From: a virus
Virus record (IMG/VR): IMGVR_UViG_3300031952_000015
Location: 1 to 64,000 of that record
Length of the DNA: 64,000 bases
Direction: 5' to 3' (one strand)
The notes beneath the pieces are model-generated. The model searched no databases. It saw only the letters and a list, made by a program, of their open reading frames with translations, and was not told where the DNA came from. Within the stretch, counting starts at the first letter, position 1. Each line of letters opens with the position of its first letter. Below are positions 23,413 through 30,915 of the stretch, piece by piece. Position numbers and translations under genes: made by a program.

Positions 23413-24102
23413 TCACCCCCTTGCTTTCTGCTTCCGCAGTTGTGCCTTGATAAGTGAGATGAGCTTCTTCTCGGTGGCTGCTGCGTAGGCTGCGTAGTAG
23501 GCTGCGGAGGCTGCGTAGTAGGCTGCGTTGGCTGCGTAGGCTGCTGCGTAGGCTGCGTAGGCTGCTGCGTAGGCTGCTGCGGAGGCTGCTGCGTAGGCTG
23601 CGTAGTAGGCTGCTGCGGAGGCTGCTACGTCGGCTGCTGCGTAGGCTGCGTAGTAGGCTGCGGAGGCTGCTATGCGATTTTCTTCGCTCGGCTCTTTCAG
23701 CCATGCCTCTGCCGCTTCTATCGCCTGTCGCGGTCTTTTGTCCTGCGGATATTTCGTCTCGAAATTCTTAAGGCATTTCTTCGCTGCCCAAATCGCGAAC
23801 TTCACCGATACCTCTTTGAGGTTCTCGACCTCTTGCACGATGCGCATCTCCTCTGAACAGAACTTGTCGTCCTTCTCGTGCAGCACCTTGCCCCGTGCCT
23901 CAACGATAAACAGCCGAGGGCCATACACGTAAGACTGGAATGCCTTAAGCGGCGATTCGCAGGCATGGAAGCCCGCATTGCACATCTCCAGTTTGCCCTC
24001 GTGCTTCTTCCACGCGCCGAGCTTCCACTTCTCGATAGTGCCGTTCTTGCTTGTCATGTCCTCCTTGAGGAACTTATAGCCTTTGATTGTCTTTGCTCTC
24101 AT
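23413..24102 (-). CDS. DUF7666-like protein with a long Ala/Tyr repeat
   Basis: 229 residues. The N-terminus (KGYKFLKEDMTSKNG, then CNAGFHACESPLKAF and RLFIVEARGKVLHEKDDKFCSEEM) resembles a family found in phages and bacteria near low-complexity tails. Residues about 140-215 are a repeat of AAYAA-type units and may form an extended helix; the DNA is a run of GCTGCGTAG units. The C-terminus is Lys-rich. No activity is known to me. Confidence 0.6.
   Translation of the reverse strand: MRAKTIKGYKFLKEDMTSKNGTIEKWKLGAWKKHEGKLEMCNAGFHACESPLKAFQSYVYGPRLFIVEARGKVLHEKDDKFCSEEMRIVQEVENLKEVSVKFAIWAAKKCLKNFETKYPQDKRPRQAIEAAEAWLKEPSEENRIAASAAYYAAYAAADVAASAAAYYAAYAAASAAAYAAAYAAYAAAYAANAAYYAASAAYYAAYAAATEKKLISLIKAQLRKQKARG
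23476..23675. repeat. Tandem low-complexity repeat encoding Ala/Tyr
   Basis: About 200 bases made of variants of GCTGCGTAG and GCTGCTGCG units. In the minus-strand reading frame they give Ala-Ala-Tyr-Ala repeats. Repeat length is expected to vary between isolates. Confidence 0.8.
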
Positions 24103-24147
24103 CGCTCAGTCACCCCCTCGCTGCTTCATCATCGCAAAGAACCATCA

Positions 24148-24384
24148 TCATGTCGCCTCTGTCGCCTTGTAGAGGTACTTCATGCCGAACTTGAGCTTCA
24201 CCTCGCGGCGCTCGACGCCTCGGACTATCTTGTCCCCCATCTTCGTCTTCCAGCTGTAGAGCTTCAATGTCGCTCGCGCGATGCTTGATGATGATACGTC
24301 AAAGTGCTTTGACAAGAAGTCAGTGTCGAATTCTGTTCCTGGATTCTCACGCAGGAAGTCCCTCAGCTGATATTCCCCCGCCAT
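24148..24384 (-). CDS. Helix-turn-helix DNA-binding protein
   Basis: 78 residues: YQLRDFLRENPGTEFDTDFLS, SSSSIARATLKLYSWKT and a beta-wing like GDKIVRGVERREVKLKF. A winged-helix regulator is the best guess. It overlaps the nuclease gene by 38 bases. Confidence 0.65.
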   Translation of the reverse strand: MAGEYQLRDFLRENPGTEFDTDFLSKHFDVSSSSIARATLKLYSWKTKMGDKIVRGVERREVKLKFGMKYLYKATEAT

Positions 24385-24889
24385 CTCTCGTCTCCTCCCT
24401 CATCTTAGGTATGAACTTCTCAATCGATGTGAGCTCGCCCAACTGGAGCGAGTAAAGTTTTCGTCCATTGAGCTCAACTACATTGATCCGTCCAGTCTTG
24501 ATCCTCGTCCTGAGCGTCTGCTTCGTGATGTACCCTACGCCGACGACTCTTATTGCTCCGCTATCTGGGATCTCGCTATACCGAGCGCCCAAGTAGATGT
24601 CGAAGTCTGGATCCTTGAACGGCAGGTAGAGATTCCCAGTAGTCGTCGTCTTAACATCAATCGTCTTCTTCTTGACCTTGAAGTCTGGCTTGTCCCACTC
24701 TGGCTTGATGAACTCGATCCACTCGTGCGGGATCTTGTTCTCAGTGAGCCATCGGTCGAAGCAGTGCTCGCCGAGGTAGCCGATGAAGTTAAGCTTCTGA
24801 TCTGCCTCTGGATAAGCTTTCTGCTGGTCAAACTCTCGAGTCTTCTCTCGCGCGAGCGCGAGCAATGCCGGCGAAATCTCATACCACAA
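24347..24889 (-). CDS. PD-(D/E)XK nuclease-like protein
   Basis: 180 residues from the TTG at 24889 (GAGGT eight bases upstream; the upstream in-frame ATG would start inside another gene). GEHCFDRWLTENKIPHEWIEF, PDFKVKKKTIDVKTTTTGN has the E...D...DxK nuclease signature. The fold resembles endonucleases such as those of McrBC or very-short-patch repair; type not assignable. It follows the Hjc-like resolvase. Confidence 0.6.
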   Translation of the reverse strand: MWYEISPALLALAREKTREFDQQKAYPEADQKLNFIGYLGEHCFDRWLTENKIPHEWIEFIKPEWDKPDFKVKKKTIDVKTTTTGNLYLPFKDPDFDIYLGARYSEIPDSGAIRVVGVGYITKQTLRTRIKTGRINVVELNGRKLYSLQLGELTSIEKFIPKMREETRDGGGISAEGLPA

Positions 24890-25175
24890 TTTGCCTGACC
24901 TCAAACCCGAATCGGTCCTTCCAGACCCAGACCTCTCTCGTCGCCCAGATTGGCACGACAAGGGTCTTGATCTCGCGAATCCCGATCTTCAATTGGCTAT
25001 TGACGCGCGACTTTGTCCGCTTGACTTGGATGAACCGGACTGTCTCCGCACTGGTCGCGACAAGATCGGCTGGCGATTGAGATCCGGTCGCGCGGATCAC
25101 TTGGAATCCATTCATGATCAGCTCAGCTTTCGCCTGCAGCTCAACTTGATACCCGCGCTGATAGTTTGTGACCAT
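24879..25175 (-). CDS. hjc: Hjc-like Holliday junction resolvase
   Basis: 98 residues. The archaeal Hjc pattern is seen: YQRGYQVELQAKAELIMNGF, VIRATGSQSPADLVAT, and RFIQVKR, i.e. Glu ... Asp ... Gln-x-Lys catalytic residues. It would resolve branched DNA before packaging. The ATG at 25175 overlaps the previous TGA. Lengths of Hjc proteins are usually 120-140, so this one is short at the C-terminus. Confidence 0.8.
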   Translation of the reverse strand: MVTNYQRGYQVELQAKAELIMNGFQVIRATGSQSPADLVATSAETVRFIQVKRTKSRVNSQLKIGIREIKTLVVPIWATREVWVWKDRFGFEVRQIVV

Positions 25176-25555
25176 CAGGATGGGCACCCGTACTCGAATG
25201 GAGGGAGATCGTCATCCTCGTCCCAGATCTTAGCTCCGCTTGGGTAGATGACCCCGCTGTGATAGATCCCAGCATGACCAGCATCATCGTGGATCTGGAC
25301 GTGCTTTGTCTTAGGATTCCAAGCGATTGAGACGCTCCCGACCCAATCATCTGGATACCGATGGTAGTTGACTGCGGTCGCGACTTGCCCGATCAAGCTG
25401 TAGAGATTACCGATAGTTGGAGCATCCGCAGTGCAGCTCTCTTGGAAGAATTCTAAAAGATCTTCATACTCGATGTAGTCCTCCAATCCAGATGGAATCC
25501 GCTTGAAGATCCCGGTATCAGAATCCATGATCTCAAGTTGTGGTTTGTCGCTCAT
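25175..25555 (-). CDS. Unknown acidic protein
   Basis: 126 residues with many Asp, Glu, Tyr and His (HDDAGHAGIYHSGVIYPSG). No family recognised. It lies between the hydroxymethylase-like gene and the resolvase and overlaps both. Confidence 0.6.
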   Translation of the reverse strand: MSDKPQLEIMDSDTGIFKRIPSGLEDYIEYEDLLEFFQESCTADAPTIGNLYSLIGQVATAVNYHRYPDDWVGSVSIAWNPKTKHVQIHDDAGHAGIYHSGVIYPSGAKIWDEDDDLPPFEYGCPS

Positions 25556-26238
25556 TTGTTCTCCTCCAATAGCTTGTCCATCTTATCCCAATGCTTCTCG
25601 TAGATGTGGAGGCTGCCGCAGTGGTGGAAGTACTTTCCGACTCCCACGTTGAGCTCTGAGGCCATCCGCTTCTGCATCTGAGTGAAGCAATAGATGTCAT
25701 TCCGAGTCCCGTAGTAGATGTCTTGCGACCGCATGTAGGTGTGCCAGTCGAGATTCCCGTCGCGCAAGAAGACGTGGAGGTACATTGTGCAGGGGAGATC
25801 CTTCGTCGGCTTCTCCTTATCATACGCTGAGTTGATGTTGATGACGCACTGCCGAGAATCTGGATCCTCCCTGAGCTTCTTGACCACCCAATCCCACTGG
25901 TTGATTCCGATCTTAGGGTCCTTACCGAAGATCCGATAGCCATAGGCCGAATTCACAGTGATGCCGTCGTCTGAGAACTTCTCCCACGTCCGCTTGATAG
26001 TATCTGAGAAGTCGATCCGATTCGAGCCAGAGTAGTACCACTTGAGCTCCTCCTCAGCGTACTCAACGTTCGTCTCGAACCCCGGCAGAGTCACCTCATT
26101 GTAGCACGGATTAATCTCAAAGGTGAATCCAAAGACCTCTCTGACACTCATCCTGCGCGGAGCGGTGACGAGTCCCGCATCTCTCAACGTCCTGAGAGCT
26201 CTCAAGTACTCATGATTCACTGTCTCCACCAGATCCAT
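25552..26238 (-). CDS. Thymidylate-synthase-fold enzyme, dCMP hydroxymethylase-like
   Basis: 228 residues, a reduced thymidylate synthase fold. Recognised: EELKWYYSG, NSAYGYRIFG, DLPCTMYLHVF with the catalytic Cys (His of PCH replaced by Thr), YMRSQDIYYG (RSxD), and GSLHIYEKH. At the position of the conserved Asn in TS (PFNI), the sequence is RNDI, so Asp occupies it. In the T4 enzyme family this substitution marks use of dCMP and formation of hydroxymethyl-dCMP. Substrate is inferred. The neighbours include dUTPase. Confidence 0.75.
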   Translation of the reverse strand: MDLVETVNHEYLRALRTLRDAGLVTAPRRMSVREVFGFTFEINPCYNEVTLPGFETNVEYAEEELKWYYSGSNRIDFSDTIKRTWEKFSDDGITVNSAYGYRIFGKDPKIGINQWDWVVKKLREDPDSRQCVININSAYDKEKPTKDLPCTMYLHVFLRDGNLDWHTYMRSQDIYYGTRNDIYCFTQMQKRMASELNVGVGKYFHHCGSLHIYEKHWDKMDKLLEENK

Positions 26239-26560
26239 CGTTCTCTCCGAGCTTTACTTGAATCTCATCGAACTCCTCCTTGAACTGAGTCTTGATCTGC
26301 AGTATATAAATCAAGACTTCATTCAGGTCGTCATCCAATGTCTCATTGTATCGCCGCTCTGATAAGACCGCAGACATCTCGGCTGGAGTCTTTGCTGAGA
26401 GGAATCTCACGATATACTCTGAAATTTCAACCAACCTCAGCGCGATGCTCAGGCTCCCGTGCTTCTCAAGTTCGCAAAATCTAGTCCGATTCTGATCATA
26501 GTACGCGAGCGCGTCGCACATGGCCTCGTTGGCATTCCGTTTAATCTCATCTTGTCCCAT
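26210..26560 (-). CDS. Helical protein of unknown function
   Basis: 116 residues, with helix-rich sequence (SIALRLVEISEYIVRFL, LNEVLIYILQIKTQFKEEFDEIQ). It overlaps the start of the hydroxymethylase-like gene by 29 bases. It may be a partner in nucleotide metabolism; no motif shows it. Confidence 0.55.
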   Translation of the reverse strand: MGQDEIKRNANEAMCDALAYYDQNRTRFCELEKHGSLSIALRLVEISEYIVRFLSAKTPAEMSAVLSERRYNETLDDDLNEVLIYILQIKTQFKEEFDEIQVKLGENDGSGGDSES

Positions 26561-26608
26561 CTCGTCTCCTCCATCAACTACTGCCTACTGCGGTAATGTA
26601 TTGAAAGC

Positions 26609-26863
26609 CTAACTTTGTAAAACCGACGGATATGCGTCATTGTACCGTGGATCTCGCTTGAGAGCAGACGCATCCGGACGAGGATACATCTCGATGAGCG
26701 GAGTGCTCTCCATCTCCTTGATCTTCTTGTCGATTGCGGCGATCTGCCGAAGCAACCCATCCTTGTCGGTGAGGTGCCGTTCCATGTCAATGACGTAGAG
26801 AAGCTTCCGCAATTTCTCTACGTTCTCTGCCGCTATCTTTGTCAATTCCTTGTTGTCTTCCAT
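26609..26863 (-). CDS. Small helical protein
   Basis: 84 residues from the ATG at 26863 with GGAGGG upstream. Charged helices followed by a Pro/Arg tail (EMYPRPDASALKRDPRYNDAYP). Unknown. Confidence 0.55.
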   Translation of the reverse strand: MEDNKELTKIAAENVEKLRKLLYVIDMERHLTDKDGLLRQIAAIDKKIKEMESTPLIEMYPRPDASALKRDPRYNDAYPSVLQS

Positions 26864-26880
26864 GTCTTGTCCCTCCGGGC

Positions 26881-27276
26881 TCAATAGCCCTCATCTTGTC
26901 TCTTGTGGTTGATCCCATTTTTCACACAATAAAGCCGGTAGAGTTCGTCTGCATCCATGTCGACTGCAATGCACCGGTTCATGAAGAAGTGGAATTCATC
27001 GACCAGTTCCATCTTAGCTCGCTCAATATTCCGCTCCGTTAAGATCTGAGAGACCTTCCAAGGCTTCCATGGGAATTCTCTCAAGTACTCCATAATCTCG
27101 TCGATGTTCGCAAGCGTCATCACTCGGATAAATTGGATCCGAGCTTCATTAGATTTAAATGGGATCGTCTTCAGCCGAAGTTGGAGCTTCTTCTGAAGTT
27201 CAAACATCTCTCCGAGCCGATCAAGGACTGGCATTCTCACAGAACTTCCCTCATCTCTTGTCTCGTCTTGTCCCAT
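26881..27276 (-). CDS. Dimeric dUTPase (MazG-like all-alpha)
   Basis: 131 residues from the ATG at 27276 (GGGGG six bases upstream). The C-terminus carries the family signature ELVDEFHFFMNRCIAVDMD ... ELYRLYCVKNGINHKRQDEGY. Mid-protein EARIQFIRVMTLANIDEIMEYL fits the first metal-binding helix region. It would hydrolyse dUTP to dUMP, lowering uracil in DNA and feeding the TS-type enzyme downstream. Confidence 0.8.
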   Translation of the reverse strand: MGQDETRDEGSSVRMPVLDRLGEMFELQKKLQLRLKTIPFKSNEARIQFIRVMTLANIDEIMEYLREFPWKPWKVSQILTERNIERAKMELVDEFHFFMNRCIAVDMDADELYRLYCVKNGINHKRQDEGY

Positions 27277-27327
27277 CTGGATCCCCCTCATCTATGCGTA
27301 TGAATTCTGACTCGTTTATTAAGTTTT

Positions 27328-27516
27328 CTATGGCGCATTTTTCCCTTGCTCAGATTCAACTATTGGTTCCATCGGCTTCTCTGGCTCCCTGAGATTTAAG
27401 AGCAGCTCATTGATCTGATCCTTTGTACTCTTGCTTGCCGTCATCTGAAAGAGCAGATCTAGTGCTCGGATGATGAGCTTCATGTCAGGATCGGCGAACT
27501 CAATTAGCTTTGACAT
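27328..27516 (-). CDS. Small helical protein
   Basis: 62 residues from the ATG at 27516, behind GGAGG. DPDMKLIIRALDLLFQM then Pro/Glu-rich tail. No family recognised. Overlaps the Cas4-like gene by 17 bases. Confidence 0.55.
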   Translation of the reverse strand: MSKLIEFADPDMKLIIRALDLLFQMTASKSTKDQINELLLNLREPEKPMEPIVESEQGKNAP

Positions 27517-28219
27517 CTTGCGCCTCCGTTGCCGGCAGTCCAGACTCGCCTGGCTTCGTCCGCTCGCACTCCTCAAAGTACGGACACTTGATGTTCTCCT
27601 TCTTCTGATGGCAATGCCAGTCGTTCGGGAATCCCTCCAGTCTCTCCGGGCTCTTCTTCGTCAACACTGCTGTGTAGATCCGCTTGAAGCCCTCGATCGT
27701 CTCATCGTAGATCTTTTCGCTAAACTTGATGGCGTGCTCCACGATCTTGAAGGATGCCTTCTCAATGTAAGTTACTTGGCCGTGGCTCCGGTTCAATGCC
27801 TTCATGTAGAGCATCAGCTGCCGGACATGGCCGTCATCCGGCTTCTCCTCGCTGAATGAAAGCCAGGCAGTAGACTTCAGCTCGTCTAGCTCTGACATCT
27901 CGACATGGTCTGCATGGCCGACGATGACAAGTCCCTCCTGCTCAATCTTCAGCGTCGGCTCATTGGCGATCCCCTCTCCCTTAGGCAAGACATGCTCTTG
28001 GAAGAAGTCGTGGATGATGTCTCCGACCAGCATCTTCTTTCGGGTCACTATGTCGAAGTCTCGCCTGCCGAGGATCTTCTCAAAGTAGACTTTTCGCATG
28101 CAACCTCCAGCTTGGCTTGCGTAGAAGACATTGTCAGCCGGTGGAGTCGGGTGCTCGCGCTCCTTCATCGCCTTGAACTGTTCCAGATATGCGTTCAAAT
28201 AGTTTTCAACTCGTCCCAT
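27500..28219 (-). CDS. Cas4/RecB-like nuclease with Fe-S cysteines
   Basis: 239 residues from the ATG at 28219 (GGAGGATC upstream). YASQAGGCMRKVYFEKILG gives the first Cys. LVGDIIHDFFQEHVLP, VGHADHVE, ELKSTAWLSF, QLMLYM match the His/Asp/Glu-x-Lys/Gln nuclease motifs. C-terminal WHCHQKKENIKCPYFEECER supplies three Cys, so a 4Fe-4S cluster is likely. Cas4-like enzymes of archaeal viruses process DNA ends during recombination; near radA this fits. No CRISPR array is in the window. Confidence 0.82.
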   Translation of the reverse strand: MGRVENYLNAYLEQFKAMKEREHPTPPADNVFYASQAGGCMRKVYFEKILGRRDFDIVTRKKMLVGDIIHDFFQEHVLPKGEGIANEPTLKIEQEGLVIVGHADHVEMSELDELKSTAWLSFSEEKPDDGHVRQLMLYMKALNRSHGQVTYIEKASFKIVEHAIKFSEKIYDETIEGFKRIYTAVLTKKSPERLEGFPNDWHCHQKKENIKCPYFEECERTKPGESGLPATEAQDVKAN

Positions 28220-28319
28220 CTTGATCCTCCATCCCCATCGCCATCCTCCTGTGGTATTTCTGCTGCTCTTCGCTCGACTCGTGCTCATCCTCGAGTATCA
28301 TCTCTTGCTCGTCATTCAT
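28206..28319 (-). CDS. 37-residue acidic protein
   Basis: GGAGGGAATGAA precedes the ATG at 28319. MNDEQEMILEDEHESSEEQQK is highly acidic. It overlaps the Cas4-like start by 14 bases. Unknown. Confidence 0.5.
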   Translation of the reverse strand: MNDEQEMILEDEHESSEEQQKYHRRMAMGMEDQDGTS

Positions 28320-28320
28320 T

Positions 28321-28443
28321 TCATTCCCTCCGGTCCCTCGGTATCCATTTCTTCCCGTCAAAGACGAGTGATTCGTTATTGGGGACAAACGATTCAAAGA
28401 TGTCTCCCTTCTGCATTCCCTTCAGTTTCCGCGGCCGACTCAT
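28321..28443 (-). CDS. 40-residue basic protein
   Basis: The ATG at 28443 has AAGGAGGAATTGAG upstream. The sequence MSRPRKLKGMQKGDIFESF ... GKKWIPRDRRE is basic at both ends. Unknown. Confidence 0.5.
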   Translation of the reverse strand: MSRPRKLKGMQKGDIFESFVPNNESLVFDGKKWIPRDRRE

Positions 28444-28444
28444 C

Positions 28445-28693
28445 TCAATTCCTCCTTCCATGCTGTTTTTGGAAGTCTTCAAACTTCTGCGGTTTAAGTT
28501 TGTACAAGTCATCTCCGAATTTGTTGAATGGACCAGTTGGCGTATGGAGAAAAACTCTGCCTTGCTCCCAGTTAATAATGAACTCACAGAGAATGTCATT
28601 AACTGCTTCCGTCTTGGTCATCTTGTGTTCGACAGCCCAGTGTCTAACGAATTTGTCTGTGTTATCTGTCAGGTCAAGTTGTATCAATGTCAT
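28445..28693 (-). CDS. Ribbon-helix-helix-like protein
   Basis: 82 residues; MTLIQLDLTDNTDKFVRHW, HKMTKTEAVNDILCEFI fits strand-helix-helix. The C-terminus is longer than in Arc-type repressors. Likely DNA binding. GGAGG lies upstream of the ATG. Confidence 0.6.
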   Translation of the reverse strand: MTLIQLDLTDNTDKFVRHWAVEHKMTKTEAVNDILCEFIINWEQGRVFLHTPTGPFNKFGDDLYKLKPQKFEDFQKQHGRRN

Positions 28694-28977
28694 TTCAAGT
28701 CCTCCTCCGTCAGATTGAATGTCCCCACTACCCAGTTATATGCTCCGGCAAGTTGCTCCATCCCCAACGCACCACGATTTCCTATCCTCACAAGATTGTT
28801 GAACTCGTGCTTGTCCATCGCTTCTTTCAATCGTCTTGCGTGACGAATCGCCTCGGCTCTGAGGTCTGCTTTTCTAATCCATAGATTCTTATCAAAAGTA
28901 GCACCGTCACTCACTTGCCATACCATCTCCTTGAGAGATTTTAATTCCTTCAGCGTCTTCAGTGGTTCGTCTGCCAT
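28690..28977 (-). CDS. DEPLK-leader protein
   Basis: 95 residues beginning MADEPLKTLKELKSLKEMV, followed by a helical body (ADLRAEAIRHARRLKEAMDK) and ending AYNWVVGTFNLTEEDLK. It is a paralogue of the 29377..29805 protein (shared DLRAEAI, NLTEEDLK/NLTEKDLK). The starting segment is shared with other genes here. Confidence 0.6.
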   Translation of the reverse strand: MADEPLKTLKELKSLKEMVWQVSDGATFDKNLWIRKADLRAEAIRHARRLKEAMDKHEFNNLVRIGNRGALGMEQLAGAYNWVVGTFNLTEEDLK

Positions 28978-29180
28978 TATAGACCTAACTCCGCTTTCAC
29001 CTGGCGTATTTCTTTCCGTAGTTGTTCTATTGCTTCTCTCTTAGGATAAGGAATTGGAAATGCATTTTCTGGCATCCATCTTGCGCCTACCATATTGTGA
29101 AGACGTTTCTCCAATAATGTTAAAACTTCAATGTTATACTTTCTTGATTTCGCTGGAAAACTTAGTGGTTCGTCTGCCAT
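28977..29180 (-). CDS. DEPLS-leader small protein
   Basis: 67 residues from the ATG at 29180 with GGTGACTGAG upstream. Begins MADEPLSFPAKSRKYNIEVL, then a helical body ending RKEIRQVKAELGL. The body differs from the other family members although the first five residues match. Confidence 0.55.
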   Translation of the reverse strand: MADEPLSFPAKSRKYNIEVLTLLEKRLHNMVGARWMPENAFPIPYPKREAIEQLRKEIRQVKAELGL

Positions 29181-29181
29181 C

Positions 29182-29373
29182 TCAGTCACCATACCACTCG
29201 TCATACTCGTCTTTAGACTTGGTGTATTTCCGGTTCTCGCGGTTGGCTTCTTTGCCTTCCTGTTTCCTGCTTTCGTCCGTGTATGTCATCGCCTCAGTCA
29301 TCCCCTCGCCTTGTCTCGTCTCTTGAGTTCTGCCGCAGCCACAACAAACCGCTTTCTCAGATTCTTCATCCAT
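29182..29373 (-). CDS. Small protein with CCGCG zinc knuckle
   Basis: 63 residues. VCCGCGRTQE near the start and a highly charged, Lys/Glu-rich rest (KQEGKEANRENRKYTKSKDEYDEWYGD). GGAGGACTTGAAAG precedes the ATG. Unknown. Confidence 0.5.
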   Translation of the reverse strand: MDEESEKAVCCGCGRTQETRQGEGMTEAMTYTDESRKQEGKEANRENRKYTKSKDEYDEWYGD

Positions 29374-29376
29374 CTT

Positions 29377-29805
29377 TCAAGTCCTCCTCCACACGCTCTC
29401 TTTATCTTTCCAATGTGTTGCTCCACAATCAAGACACTCTTCCATCCCAGGAAATGAATAAACGCAAGTTCCAACATCTATTTTTCGCTTATGCTGGCAG
29501 GTTTCAAATGAGTCTTTGAGGTCCTTCTCTGTCAGATTGAAGAATCTTTTAAGAAGCCAATTCATATACTCCTCAGCAAGTCGTTGTGGCCCCCACGATT
29601 CACTATCCATAGCGGCATCAAGAACATCTATGCCTTCGTTGTTCTCCATCTCATACGCAAACTTCTCAAAGAGATGGTGATTCTTGTTCTTTCCTAAAAG
29701 TTGAATCGCCTCGGCTCTGAGGTCAAAAACATACGCAAATTGTTGTAGCCCATCCTTAGTTGAGACTATCATCTCCTTCAGCGTCTTCAGTGGTTCGCCG
29801 GCCAT
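29377..29805 (-). CDS. GEPLK-leader protein with C-terminal zinc site
   Basis: 142 residues from the ATG at 29805 (GAGGG upstream). MAGEPLKTLKEMIVSTKDG matches the DEPLK family; shared body DLRAEAIQLL ... NLTEKDLKDSF. It is followed by CQHKRKIDVGTCVY and MEECLDCG, a zinc-binding extension absent from its paralogue at 28690. Confidence 0.6.
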   Translation of the reverse strand: MAGEPLKTLKEMIVSTKDGLQQFAYVFDLRAEAIQLLGKNKNHHLFEKFAYEMENNEGIDVLDAAMDSESWGPQRLAEEYMNWLLKRFFNLTEKDLKDSFETCQHKRKIDVGTCVYSFPGMEECLDCGATHWKDKESVWRRT

Positions 29806-29963
29806 CATTCCCTCATGATGCTGTCCTGAAGCACTGAACTTGAGACAGTGCTTGTTCGGTACAGCTTGACGCAATTCCCCTTGTGGAACCATCTTTCTCG
29901 GAATCTCACGGCGCTACTATCCATCGGACTGACTTGCTCTCCGCAACCGGGGCACTTAGACAT
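29805..29963 (-). CDS. 52-residue zinc protein
   Basis: MSKCPGCGEQVSPMDSSAVRF, RWFHKGNCVKLYR gives CxxC...HxxxC. The ATG has GGAGGGATCAAAG upstream and overlaps the end of radA by 8 bases. Confidence 0.6.
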   Translation of the reverse strand: MSKCPGCGEQVSPMDSSAVRFRERWFHKGNCVKLYRTSTVSSSVLQDSIMRE

Positions 29964-30915
29964 CTTTGATCCCTCCACGGGTGATGATGAATGGTGCCTC
30001 GCCGTCCGGGAGGTGCGGAGCGTCGACCAGCTTCGCGACCTTAGTCCCCCTGGACCCCTTCCGCAAGTAGATGCGGTACATCGCATTGTGGCCGACGATA
30101 TGGCCGCCAACTGCTCGAGTCGGATCGCCGAACAATTGGCCTGGATTCACCATGACTTGGTTTGTGACATAGACGATGACGTTGTAGATGTCGGCGAGCC
30201 GTGTGAGGTGCTGGAGATGTTTGTTGAGCTTCTGTTGCCTCTCAGCGAGCGTCCCTCGCCCGAGGTACTCCCCCCTGAACGCGGCAGTAAGACTGTCGAC
30301 GACGATGAGCTTCACAGGGAGCTTGTCGTCGGTGATCAGCCTCTCTGCCTTCTCAGCTAAGAGCATCTGATGGTCGGTCGAGTAGGATCGCGCATATTTT
30401 ATGTTCTTCAAGACCAACTCTCCATCGATGCCGGCAGCCTCCGCGATCTCCCGGATCCGCTGCGGCCTGAAGGACCCCTCGCTGTCAATCCAAATGCACA
30501 CGCCGCTGTGGGGCTCTTTTTGGACGTTCACTGCGAGCTGATGGGCGATCTGCGTCTTGCCAGAGCTGAACTCGCCATAGCACTCAGTGATGCTCCCAGA
30601 CTCGAACCCGCCGTCGATGAGCGCGTCGAGCTTCTCGCTCCCGATCTTGACATGGAAGATCTTCTTCCGATATTCTTCCTGCTCGAACCCAGTCTTGAAG
30701 TCTAATCCGCAGAGCTCTCGCGCCGCGTTGATCAGCTTCATGGTGGAGAGCTTGTTCATCTCAGTGAGATCCATCACGTCGGCCACTGAGGCAGTCGCGA
30801 TCTTCATCAAGGTGGAGTAGCCGGCGTTGATCAGCTTCTCCGCAGTCGCTGGTCCGACTCCAGGCAGGTCGGTGATCTCAGAAACAGTCTCCTCAGTCTC
30901 GGGCTTCTTCTTCAT
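29956..30915 (-). CDS. radA: RadA recombinase
   Basis: 319 residues, full archaeal RadA length. The N-terminal helix-hairpin-helix domain reads ITDLPGVGPATAEKLINAGY. Walker A GEFSSGKTQI, Walker B LIVVDSLTAAFRGEYLGRG, and the L2-region NPGQLFGDPTRAVGGHIVGH are all intact. It forms filaments on single-stranded DNA and catalyses strand exchange. In a virus it would serve recombination-dependent replication. Very close to cellular archaeal genes, so acquired from a host. Confidence 0.96.
   Translation of the reverse strand: MKKKPETEETVSEITDLPGVGPATAEKLINAGYSTLMKIATASVADVMDLTEMNKLSTMKLINAARELCGLDFKTGFEQEEYRKKIFHVKIGSEKLDALIDGGFESGSITECYGEFSSGKTQIAHQLAVNVQKEPHSGVCIWIDSEGSFRPQRIREIAEAAGIDGELVLKNIKYARSYSTDHQMLLAEKAERLITDDKLPVKLIVVDSLTAAFRGEYLGRGTLAERQQKLNKHLQHLTRLADIYNVIVYVTNQVMVNPGQLFGDPTRAVGGHIVGHNAMYRIYLRKGSRGTKVAKLVDAPHLPDGEAPFIITRGGIKDV

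Noticed and set aside
23309-23704. Arg/Ser/Leu repeat frame on the minus strand at 23309-23704
   Set aside because: It is the out-of-frame reading of the Ala/Tyr repeat gene.
27500-28219. Cas4-like nuclease as a sign of a CRISPR-Cas locus
   Set aside because: No repeat-spacer array and no other cas gene are present; stand-alone Cas4-like nucleases are common in archaeal viruses.
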